In this document: piece after piece, positions 55,295-62,781 of the stretch
Numbering within the stretch: the stretch's first letter is position 1
Layout: the number at the start of each line of letters is the position of its first letter
Assembly (NCBI RefSeq): GCF_004402375.1
Contig: NZ_SOGJ01000011.1
Location: forward strand, 124,001-188,000
DNA: 64,000 nt
Source of the DNA: Cryobacterium breve
Lineage (GTDB): Bacteria; Actinomycetota; Actinomycetes; Actinomycetales; Microbacteriaceae
Reading direction: 5' to 3'
The notes under the pieces: model-generated
What the model saw: the letters and a program-made list of their open reading frames with translations, nothing else
Told to the model about the DNA's origin: nothing
Databases searched by the model: none
Made by a program: the position numbers and the translations under genes

Positions 55295-56637
55295 TGGAGC
55301 AGACACCGATTCACCCCCTCGCCGACGGCGCCCAGGGCACCCTGTTCCGCTTCGCGACGGCCGGCTCGGTCGACGACGGCAAGTCCACCCTGGTCGGCCG
55401 GCTGCTGCACGACTCCAAGGCGATCCTCGCCGACCAGCTCGACACCGTCACCCGCACCTCCATCGAGCGCGGCTTCGGCGGCGCCTCGGGCGGCATCGAC
55501 TTCGCCCTGCTCACCGACGGCTTGCGAGCCGAACGCGAGCAGGGCATCACCATCGACGTCGCCTACCGATACTTCGCCACCGATCGGCGCTCGTTCATCC
55601 TGGCCGACTGCCCCGGACACGTGCAGTACACGCGCAACATGGTCACCGGCGCCACGACGGCGGACGCCGTGATCATGCTCATCGATGGGCGCAAGGGCGT
55701 GCTCGAGCAGACCCGCCGGCACCTCTCGGTCGTGAAGCTGCTGCGGGTGCCGCACATCGTGATCGCCGTGAACAAGATCGACCTGCTCGACTACGACGAG
55801 GCAGCCTTCAGCTCGGTCGCCGCCGCCGTGCGCGCCGTCACCGACGAGCTGGCGCTCGGTGCGGTGCACGTCATCCCTGTCTCGGCGCTCGCCGGCGACA
55901 ACGTCGTGGGACGGTCCGCGAACACACCCTGGTACACGGGCCCGAGCCTGCTCGAACTGCTCGAGACCCTGCCGGGGGCCGACGAGGTCGACAGAGCCGT
56001 TGAGGACTTCCGGCTGCCGGTTCAACTCGTCGTGCGCCCCCAGGGCGCCGTCGCAGTGGCAACGGATGCCGCGCACGCCTTCCGCGACTACCGGGCGTAC
56101 GCCGGACAGGTGGCCTCGGGCAGCGTGCGGGTCGGCGACGCCGTGACCGTTACCCCCGGCGGCGCCTCCACCGTCGTCACCGGGATCGACTTCGCCGGCC
56201 AGGATCTCGATCAGGCGATCGCGCCGCAGTCGGTGTCACTACGCCTGCGGGACGAGCTGGACATCGCCCGCGGCGCTGTGATCGGCGCGGCCGGCACCCT
56301 GCCCGCACCGGTGCGGGACCTCACGGCCGACCTGTTCTGGCTCGACCCGCAGCCTCTGAACCCCGGCGCCCGGGTGCTGGTCAAGTTCGGCACCAGCACG
56401 GTGCAGGCCCTCCTGAGCACGGTCACCGGCCGGCTGAACCTCGACACGCTGAGCCTGGAGACAGCGAGCAGCCTCGACGTGAACGACATCGGCCAGGTCA
56501 CCGTGCACCTGGCTGCCGCGCTCCCGGTGGAGACGTACGCGGAAAACCGCCGATCCGGCGCGTTCCTGGTCATCCACCCACAGGACGGCGCGACCCTCGC
56601 CGCCGGCATCGTGACCGTGGCCGGGGTGCCGGCGTGA
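55294..56637 (+). CDS. cysN: Sulfate adenylyltransferase subunit 1, CysN (GTPase)
   Basis: GTPase partner that drives APS formation. The 447-residue protein has the G1 motif GSVDDGKSTLVGRLL, EREQGITIDVAYRYF, G3 DCPGHVQYTRNM, G4 NKID and then EF-Tu-like beta domains. It has no fused CysC kinase domain, unlike mycobacterial CysNC. Its ATG shares an A with the cysD stop and its stop overlaps the next GTG. Confidence 0.97.
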   Translation: MEQTPIHPLADGAQGTLFRFATAGSVDDGKSTLVGRLLHDSKAILADQLDTVTRTSIERGFGGASGGIDFALLTDGLRAEREQGITIDVAYRYFATDRRSFILADCPGHVQYTRNMVTGATTADAVIMLIDGRKGVLEQTRRHLSVVKLLRVPHIVIAVNKIDLLDYDEAAFSSVAAAVRAVTDELALGAVHVIPVSALAGDNVVGRSANTPWYTGPSLLELLETLPGADEVDRAVEDFRLPVQLVVRPQGAVAVATDAAHAFRDYRAYAGQVASGSVRVGDAVTVTPGGASTVVTGIDFAGQDLDQAIAPQSVSLRLRDELDIARGAVIGAAGTLPAPVRDLTADLFWLDPQPLNPGARVLVKFGTSTVQALLSTVTGRLNLDTLSLETASSLDVNDIGQVTVHLAAALPVETYAENRRSGAFLVIHPQDGATLAAGIVTVAGVPA

Positions 56638-57692
56638 CTCGGCGCGCCGCCCTCGGCCTGATCGCCGCCGCCGCCCTGCCGGGACTGCTCGGCGGCTGCG
56701 CCAGCGCGGGCAACGCCGCCGAAACTCCCGGACCGGCCGCAGCGCTCCGGCTCGGCTACTTCGACAACGTCACCCACGCCCCGGCCCTGGTCGGGCTGGA
56801 TCAGGGCCTCATCGCCGACGCACTCGGCAACACCATCCTGCAGACGCAGGTGCTCGGCGCCGGCCCGGCGGCCGTCGAGGCGCTCAGCGCCGGGGCGATC
56901 GACGCCGCCTACCTCGGTCCGAACCCGGCCGTGAACAGCTTCGTGCAGAGCGCCGGCCAGTCGCTGCGGATCGTCGCCGGAGCAGCCGGCGGCGGGGCAG
57001 CCCTCGTCGTTCGCGCCGGCATCACCGACCCGTCCGACCTGGCCGGCGCCACCATCGCAACCCCTCAGCTGGGCAACACGCAGGACGTCGCCCTGCGCTC
57101 CTGGCTGGCCACGGAGGGCTTCGAGACCAGCACCACGGGCGGCGGCGATGTGGACATCGTGCCGACCGAGAACGCGCAGACGCTCGCCCTGTTCCAGAAC
57201 GGCGCGATCGATGGCGCTTGGCTGCCGGAACCATGGGTCTCCCGCCTGGTGCTCGAGGCCGATGCCACCGTGCTCGTCGACGAGGCGTCGCTCTGGCCCG
57301 ATGGAACGTTCCCCACCACCGTTTTGGTCGTGCGCAGCGACTACCTGGCCGCGCACCCCGACACCGTGCGGGGCCTCGTGGCCGGGCACGCTGCATCCGT
57401 CGACTGGCTCACCCGCCATCCCGACGAAGCCGCCCGCGTGATCAACCGCAAGCTCACCGCCGACACCGGCAAGCCACTGCCCGACGCCGTGCTCGCCCGC
57501 GCCCTCACCACCGTGACGTTCACGACCGACCCCTACGCCGCCGCTTTCCCGGTGCTGCTGCTGGACGCCGTCGATGCGGGCACCGCGAAACCGGGCACAC
57601 TCGACGGGCTCTTCGACCTCACCCCGCTGAACGCTGTGCTCGCTGAGGCAGGCGGGGCGCCCGTCTCCGCCGCCGGACTCGGAACGGAGTGA
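56634..57692 (+). CDS. ssuA: ABC transporter substrate-binding lipoprotein, SsuA-like
   Basis: A 352-residue lipoprotein of the nitrate/sulfonate/taurine-binding family. The signal peptide ends in the lipobox LLGGC (Cys about 22), followed by LRLGYFDNVTHAPALVGLDQGLI, GAGPAAVEALSAGAIDAAYLGPNPAV and ENAQTLALFQNGAIDGAWLPEPW. GTG at 56634 overlaps the cysN stop. In a sulfate operon with no CysPTWA or SulP it may import sulfate or organosulfonates; no SsuD monooxygenase is near. Confidence 0.92.
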   Translation: MTRRAALGLIAAAALPGLLGGCASAGNAAETPGPAAALRLGYFDNVTHAPALVGLDQGLIADALGNTILQTQVLGAGPAAVEALSAGAIDAAYLGPNPAVNSFVQSAGQSLRIVAGAAGGGAALVVRAGITDPSDLAGATIATPQLGNTQDVALRSWLATEGFETSTTGGGDVDIVPTENAQTLALFQNGAIDGAWLPEPWVSRLVLEADATVLVDEASLWPDGTFPTTVLVVRSDYLAAHPDTVRGLVAGHAASVDWLTRHPDEAARVINRKLTADTGKPLPDAVLARALTTVTFTTDPYAAAFPVLLLDAVDAGTAKPGTLDGLFDLTPLNAVLAEAGGAPVSAAGLGTE

Positions 57693-57694
57693 CC

Positions 57695-58501
57695 ATGAAC
57701 ACCACGACGGATGCCCCGATCGCCGCCCCCGCGACTCCCGTCGCCGCGGGCACCACCTCCCATGCCCCCGCGATCCGCATCGAAGGGCTCGGCAAACGCT
57801 TCGGCGCCGCCGGCCCGGTCGTCCTGGAGGATATCGACCTCACCATCGAGCCGGGCGAGTTCGTCTGCCTGCTCGGCGCCTCCGGCTGCGGCAAGTCGAC
57901 CCTGCTGGGCATCATCGCCGGCCTCGAACTCCCCACGACCGGCACAGTCACGGTCACCAGCGGCAGTGCCGCGGTCATGTTCCAGGAGTCGGCCCTATTC
58001 CCCTGGCTGACCGCCGGCCGCAACGTGGAACTCGCGCTCAAGCTGCGCGGGGTGCCGCGCGCCGATCGACGCGCCCAGGTCCTCGACCTGCTCGATTTGG
58101 TCAACCTCGCGGATGCCGCCGACAAGCGTCCCCACGAACTCTCCGGCGGCATGCGCCAGCGCGTCGCCCTCGCTCGCGCGCTCGCTCAGGACCGCAAGGT
58201 ACTCCTGATGGACGAACCGTTCGCGGCCCTCGACGCCATCACCCGCGACCTGCTGCATGAGGAACTGGAGCGCATCTGGCGGGAAACCGGCCGCACCATC
58301 GTCTTCGTCACCCACAACGTGCGCGAAGCTGCCCGGCTGGGTCAGCGGGTGCTGCTGATGAAGAGCCGACCGGGACGCATCGCCAACGAGTGGCGCATCG
58401 ACGACACCGGTCCCCGCCGGATCGAGTCCCCCGAGGTATCCCGACTCTCCGTCGAAATCACCGACCAGCTGCGAGAGGAGATTCGCCGCAATGCTTCCTG
58501 A
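57695..58501 (+). CDS. ssuB: ABC transporter ATP-binding protein, SsuB-like
   Basis: Energises the SsuABC-type importer. Walker A GASGCGKSTLLG, Q-loop FQESALFPWL, signature LSGGMRQRVALARAL, Walker B VLLMDEPFAALDAITR and the H-loop FVTHNVREA are complete. ATG at 57695 with GGAG 6 nt upstream is preferred to a GTG two codons earlier that would overlap the ssuA stop. It overlaps ssuC by 11 bp. Confidence 0.95.
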   Translation: MNTTTDAPIAAPATPVAAGTTSHAPAIRIEGLGKRFGAAGPVVLEDIDLTIEPGEFVCLLGASGCGKSTLLGIIAGLELPTTGTVTVTSGSAAVMFQESALFPWLTAGRNVELALKLRGVPRADRRAQVLDLLDLVNLADAADKRPHELSGGMRQRVALARALAQDRKVLLMDEPFAALDAITRDLLHEELERIWRETGRTIVFVTHNVREAARLGQRVLLMKSRPGRIANEWRIDDTGPRRIESPEVSRLSVEITDQLREEIRRNAS

Positions 58502-59432
58502 CCCGAGCACCACCTCGGCCGCAGCGACCAGCACAGGTGCCACCACGCCCGCTCCCGCTTCCTCTCCGCACGACGAATTCCGCCGCCTCGAATCCGGTCT
58601 GGACGCCCTGCAGACGGTTCCCCCCACCGAGCGAGGCCCGTTCCGCCGCGCCCTCGACGGCGTGCTGCCACCCGTGCTGCTCCTGGTCGCTCTGGTCTGT
58701 GCCTGGCAGTTCTACACCGTCGTCGCCGAACCCCGGCCCGACCTCTACCCCGGCCCGCTGAACGTGGCCGCGGCGATCGGTGAACGCTGGGCTGACGGCC
58801 GGCTCCAGCAGGCCGTGGCCACCAGCATCGCCCGCGGCGGCGCCGGCTTTCTGATCGCGGTCGCTATCGGCACCCCCCTCGGGCTACTGCTCGCCGAGTG
58901 GCGGCTGCTGCGGCGAGCGCTCGGGCCGCTTCTGTCCGGGCTGCAGGTGCTTCCCTCCGTGGCCTGGGTGCCGGCAGCGATCATCTGGTTCGGCCTTACC
59001 GACGCCACGGTCTACTTCGTGGTGCTGATGGGCGCGGTGCCGTCGATCGCGAACGGGCTCGTCTCCGGCATCGACCACGTGCCGCCGCAGCTGCGCCGGG
59101 TGGGCACCGTGCTCGGGGCCTCCCGCAGCCAGCTCGCCACCCTCGTCATCTTGCCGGCGGCCCTGCCCGGCTACCTCTCCGGTCTCAAGCAGGGCTGGGC
59201 CTTCTCCTGGCGGTCCCTGATGGCCGCGGAGATCATCGCCATGGGCGGTTCGATCGGCTTCGGCCTCGGTTCGATGCTGCAGCAGAGTCGCGAGCTCGCC
59301 GACCTGCCCGCCGTGCTGGCAACCATCCTGATCATCCTTGCGGTGGGCATTCTGGTGGAGCTCGTCGCCTTCGCACCCGTAGAACGCCGTCTGCTGCGCC
59401 GCCGCGGACTGAATCCTGGAGCACACCGATGA
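58491..59432 (+). CDS. ssuC: ABC transporter permease, SsuC-like
   Basis: A 313-residue permease with about six membrane helices after a soluble N-terminus of 50-60 residues. The EAA loop typical for binding to SsuB is GTVLGASRSQLATLVILPAALPGYLSGLKQG. WQFYTVVAEPRPDLYPGPLNVAAAI and VAWVPAAIIWFGLTDATVYFVVLMGAVPSI fit the nitrate/sulfonate group. Its stop overlaps the siroheme synthase start (ATGA). Confidence 0.93.
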   Translation: MLPDPSTTSAAATSTGATTPAPASSPHDEFRRLESGLDALQTVPPTERGPFRRALDGVLPPVLLLVALVCAWQFYTVVAEPRPDLYPGPLNVAAAIGERWADGRLQQAVATSIARGGAGFLIAVAIGTPLGLLLAEWRLLRRALGPLLSGLQVLPSVAWVPAAIIWFGLTDATVYFVVLMGAVPSIANGLVSGIDHVPPQLRRVGTVLGASRSQLATLVILPAALPGYLSGLKQGWAFSWRSLMAAEIIAMGGSIGFGLGSMLQQSRELADLPAVLATILIILAVGILVELVAFAPVERRLLRRRGLNPGAHR

Positions 59433-60697
59433 TCACGGACCTCTATCCTCTGGGCCTGCATCTGGCCGGCAAGGCCGTGCTCGTCGTCGGCGGCGGGGCA
59501 ATCGCCGCCCGCCGCGCCTCCGCCCTGGTCGAGGCCGGCGCGCGCGTCACCGTCGTGGCCCCCGTCGCCGGCCCCGACCTGCGGGCCCTGCTGCAAACGG
59601 GCGCGCTCACCTGGCGCGAGCGCGCCTATGAGACCGGCGATCTCGACGGCACCTGGCTCGCCCACACGGCGACCGGGGTGACGGATGTCGACACCCGCGT
59701 CGCCGCCGACGCCGACGCCGCCCGCATCTGGTGCGTCAACGCCGCCGCTCATCGCGCTTCCGCAGCCTGGATTCCCGCCGTGGCCCGCCGGGGCGAGGTG
59801 ACCGTCGCCGTGTCCGCCGGCGGCGACCCACGCCGCGCGATGGCTCTCCGCGACGCCGTGGCCGACGCCCTCGACGCCGGTTCCCTGCCCCTGCGGCACC
59901 ACCGCCGCGCGCCCGGCCCCGGCACGGTGCACCTGGTCGGCGGCGGCCCCGGCGACCCGGGCCTGATCACTGTTCTGGCGCGTCGTCTGCTCTCCGAAGC
60001 AGATGTCGTGATCGCCGACCGGCTCGGCCCGCGCGGGCTGCTGCGTGAACTCGACGCCGATGTTCTCGTGATCGACGTGGGAAAGCTGCCGGGCCACCAC
60101 CCGGTGCCCCAGGACGAGATCAACGCGCTGCTGGTCGAGCACGCCCTGGCCGGGCGCCGAGTGGTGCGACTCAAGGGCGGCGACCCCTACGTGCTGGGCC
60201 GCGGCGGCGAGGAAGCGGCGTTCTGCCGCAGCCACGGGGTGCCGGTCGAGGTTGTCCCCGGCGTCACCAGCGCCATCTCGGTGCCGGCGGCGGCGGGCAT
60301 CCCGGTTACCCACCGCGGAGTCGCGAACGGCTTCACGGTCGTCACCGGCCACGAGCAGATCACCGCCCTGCCCGGCGGCTCCGATCACACCGTGCTGCTC
60401 CTGATGGGCGTCAACGCCCTGGCCCGCTCGGCGAGCGTGCTGGCCACCGGCAGCCGCGGTGACGGATGCCCCGTCGCCATCATCGAGGACGGCTACGGTC
60501 CGAATCAGCGCGTCACCATCGGCACCCTCGGCACCATCGCCGCTCAGGCGGCGGAGCGGGGTGTGCGATCTCCCGCCGTAGTCGTGGTCGGCGACGTGGT
60601 CAGACTCAGCCCGCACGTCGCCTCGGCCCACCGGCGCGGCTCCTCCGTCTCCGCCCCCTCCACCCCCGCACCCCCACTTCGAAAGGCCCACTCATGA
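59429..60697 (+). CDS. cysG: Fused siroheme synthase (precorrin-2 dehydrogenase / uroporphyrinogen-III methyltransferase)
   Basis: Makes the sirohydrochlorin precursor of the Sir cofactor. Residues 1-150 are the NAD-binding SirC-like domain (GKAVLVVGGGAIAARRASALVEAGA); residues about 165-405 are the SAM methyltransferase (VHLVGGGPGDPGLITVLARR, VVRLKGGDPYVLGRGGEE, VPGVTSAISVPAAAGIPVTHRG). The order is as in E. coli CysG, at 422 residues. Whether the N-domain keeps ferrochelatase activity is open, since a CbiX-type chelatase lies upstream. Confidence 0.95.
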   Translation: MITDLYPLGLHLAGKAVLVVGGGAIAARRASALVEAGARVTVVAPVAGPDLRALLQTGALTWRERAYETGDLDGTWLAHTATGVTDVDTRVAADADAARIWCVNAAAHRASAAWIPAVARRGEVTVAVSAGGDPRRAMALRDAVADALDAGSLPLRHHRRAPGPGTVHLVGGGPGDPGLITVLARRLLSEADVVIADRLGPRGLLRELDADVLVIDVGKLPGHHPVPQDEINALLVEHALAGRRVVRLKGGDPYVLGRGGEEAAFCRSHGVPVEVVPGVTSAISVPAAAGIPVTHRGVANGFTVVTGHEQITALPGGSDHTVLLLMGVNALARSASVLATGSRGDGCPVAIIEDGYGPNQRVTIGTLGTIAAQAAERGVRSPAVVVVGDVVRLSPHVASAHRRGSSVSAPSTPAPPLRKAHS

Positions 60698-62190
60698 CCC
60701 GGTCGCCCTCCGCGCCCCAGCCACTGCGCAAGCCCGAGCCGCTGCGCAAGCCCGAGCCGCTGCGCAAGCCTCAGCCGACACGCGCCGGCCCGCTGCGCGT
60801 CGCCATCGTCGGCGCCGGCCCGGCCGGCATCTACGCCGGCAACATCCTCCGCACAATGGTGCGGGCCGCGGGCGACGAGGTCGCCATCGACCTCTACGAT
60901 TCCCTTCCGGCCCCCTACGGCTTGATCCGCTACGGCGTCGCCCCCGACCACCCCCGGATCAAGGGAATCGTGAAATCCCTGCACGAGATGTTGGATGCCG
61001 GCACCATCCGCTTCCTCGGCAACGTGTCCTTCGGCATCGACGTCGACCTCGCCGACCTGCAAGCGCACTACCACGCGGTCATCTTCGCGACCGGAGCCAT
61101 CCGCGACACCGACCTCGACATTCCCGGTATCGACCTGCCGGGGTCCTACGGGGCCGCTGACTTCGTATCCTGGTTCGACGGGCATCCGGACGCCCCGCAC
61201 GACTGGCCGCTCGACGCCACCGACATCGCCGTGATCGGCAACGGAAACGTGGCCCTCGACGTGGCACGGATGCTGGCCAAGCACCCGGCCGACCTGCTCA
61301 GCACCGACATTCCCGCCACTGTGCACGCCGGGCTGCTCGGGTCCCCGGTCACCGATGTGCACGTGTTCGGCCGTCGCGGGCCCGGCCAGGTGAAGTTCAC
61401 CCCGATCGAGCTGCGTGAACTCGGCGACGTACAGGGAGTTGACGTGATCGTCTACGGGGAGGACTTCCCCCGGGACGAGAACTCCGAGGCGCGCCTGGCG
61501 GCGTCCAACAACCAGGTCAAGGTGATGAGCCGCACACTGAACGGCTGGCTCACTCGGGAACCCACGGGCGCCTCCCGGCGGCTGCACCTGCACTTCCTGC
61601 ACAGCCCCGCCGAGGTGTCCGGCACCGACCGGGTCGAGGGGATGCGTTTCGAACGCACCGCTCCCACCGAAGACGGCGGCGTGCGCGGCACCGGGGAGTT
61701 TCTCGACTACCCGGTGCAGGCCGTCTACCGCGCGGTCGGCTACCGCGGCAGCGCTCTGCCCGGGGTGCCCTTCGACGCGGTGCGCGGCGTGCTGCCCAAC
61801 GACGGCGGCCGAATCCTGGCTGCCGACGGCACACCGCTGCCCGGGCTCTACGCCACCGGCTGGATCAAACGCGGCCCGGTCGGCCTGATCGGGCATACCA
61901 AGGGCGACGCCGTGGAGACCGTGACCCGGCTGGTCGAGGATCTCGCGCTGCTGCCGGAGCCGGCGGCCGAAACCGGAGGCGACGCCGGGGAGGCGATCCT
62001 CCGTCTGCTCGGCGAGCGCGGCATCCGTCACACGACGTGGTCGGGCTGGCTTGCCCTCGACGCACACGAACGGGCGCTCGGCGACGCCGACGAGTCCGCC
62101 GTGCTGCGCGAACGCGTGAAGGTCGTGCCTCGGGGGGAGCAGGTGGATATCGCTTCCGAGGCCGTGCTGGTGACCACGTGGCGTAGGTGA
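60694..62190 (+). CDS. Ferredoxin/adrenodoxin-type NADP+ reductase (FprA-like)
   Basis: Passes electrons from NADPH to ferredoxin, here presumably for sulfite reductase. The 498-residue protein has FAD-binding VAIVGAGPAGIYAGNIL, YGLIRYGVAPDHPRIK, the NADP-binding IAVIGNGNVALDVARML with VFGRRGPGQVKFTP, and ATGWIKRGPVGLIGHTKGDA, as in mycobacterial FprA. The N-terminus carries three LRKP[EQ]P repeats of unknown purpose. ATG overlaps the siroheme synthase stop. A ferredoxin gene is not seen in the cluster. Confidence 0.93.
   Translation: MTRSPSAPQPLRKPEPLRKPEPLRKPQPTRAGPLRVAIVGAGPAGIYAGNILRTMVRAAGDEVAIDLYDSLPAPYGLIRYGVAPDHPRIKGIVKSLHEMLDAGTIRFLGNVSFGIDVDLADLQAHYHAVIFATGAIRDTDLDIPGIDLPGSYGAADFVSWFDGHPDAPHDWPLDATDIAVIGNGNVALDVARMLAKHPADLLSTDIPATVHAGLLGSPVTDVHVFGRRGPGQVKFTPIELRELGDVQGVDVIVYGEDFPRDENSEARLAASNNQVKVMSRTLNGWLTREPTGASRRLHLHFLHSPAEVSGTDRVEGMRFERTAPTEDGGVRGTGEFLDYPVQAVYRAVGYRGSALPGVPFDAVRGVLPNDGGRILAADGTPLPGLYATGWIKRGPVGLIGHTKGDAVETVTRLVEDLALLPEPAAETGGDAGEAILRLLGERGIRHTTWSGWLALDAHERALGDADESAVLRERVKVVPRGEQVDIASEAVLVTTWRR
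60721..60774 (+). repeat. Three 18-bp tandem repeats in the fpr 5' end
   Basis: Three near-identical 18-bp units encode LRKPEP-LRKPEP-LRKPQP in the N-terminal extension before the FAD domain. The extension is absent in typical FprA proteins and is basic and proline-rich. Confidence 0.9.
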
Positions 62191-62321
62191 TCGCGTTGCC
62201 CTGCGACGTGGGCTGCTATCCCGAGTCGGACACTTTCGGAGAGGCCGCGGGGATCGGCGTGCAGGCCGTCGACCATCCTCTCATCGCCGCACTGCCCGAT
62301 CAGGTTTCCGAGCAGCGCTGA
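62187..62321 (+). CDS. Possible 44-residue ORF coupled to fpr
   Basis: GTG at 62187 overlaps the fpr stop (GTGA), the same junction used throughout this operon, and opens 44 codons (VIALPCDVGCYPESDTFGE...) to 62321. It has two cysteines in C-x3-C and no recognised family. Coupling supports translation, but the ORF is short and could be chance or a gene remnant. Confidence 0.4.
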   Translation: MIALPCDVGCYPESDTFGEAAGIGVQAVDHPLIAALPDQVSEQR

Positions 62322-62376
62322 TCGCGGCCCGCGCAAGCCCCCAGACAACCGTCCGGTCCGGGTTTAAGGTGTCGGC

Positions 62377-62757
62377 ATGGCAGTCAGAACGGGATCCGAC
62401 AGCGAGCGCACCGCGGTCAACCGGTGCGTCGCCGCGTGCGACGCACTGGTGACGGTGAGCGAGGACTGCGCGGACGCCTGCCTGCGAACCGACGGCAACG
62501 GTGACGTCACCCGCTGCTTCCTCGCCGACCTGGACTGCATTGAGGTGTGCTCGTCGACGACCCGGGTGTTGTCGTGGCATGCCCGCTGGGACGGCCCGAC
62601 GACCGTCGCCCTTCTGGAGACCTGCCGTGAGGCTGCCCGGGCATCGATGCTGGCCTGCGAGTCCATGGCCCGGCTTCATCCGGCCTGGCAGACCTGCACC
62701 ATGGCCTGCCGCCGGGTCGACGATGCCTGCGAGCGGCTCCTGGCCATGCTGCGTTAG
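62377..62757 (+). CDS. Cysteine-rich four-helix-bundle protein (DUF326/Csp-like)
   Basis: A 126-residue protein with 12 cysteines, most spaced as CxxxC in amphipathic helices (NRCVAACDAL, EDCADACLR, RCFLADLDCIEVC, TCTMACRRVDDAC). This matches the copper-storage (Csp) and DUF326 four-helix bundle proteins. No twin-arginine signal is seen, so it is cytosolic like Csp3. AAGGTG precedes the ATG. It follows the sulfur operon by 186 bp, where cysteine supply is encoded; copper storage is family inference. Confidence 0.87.
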   Translation: MAVRTGSDSERTAVNRCVAACDALVTVSEDCADACLRTDGNGDVTRCFLADLDCIEVCSSTTRVLSWHARWDGPTTVALLETCREAARASMLACESMARLHPAWQTCTMACRRVDDACERLLAMLR

Positions 62758-62781
62758 TCGGTGGCCAGCACGGACGACATG

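Noticed and set aside
50194-62757. Sulfur cluster as a recent genomic island
   Set aside because: Base composition and codon use look like the neighbours, and no integrase, transposase, tRNA or flanking direct repeat was found. Only the position is unusual.
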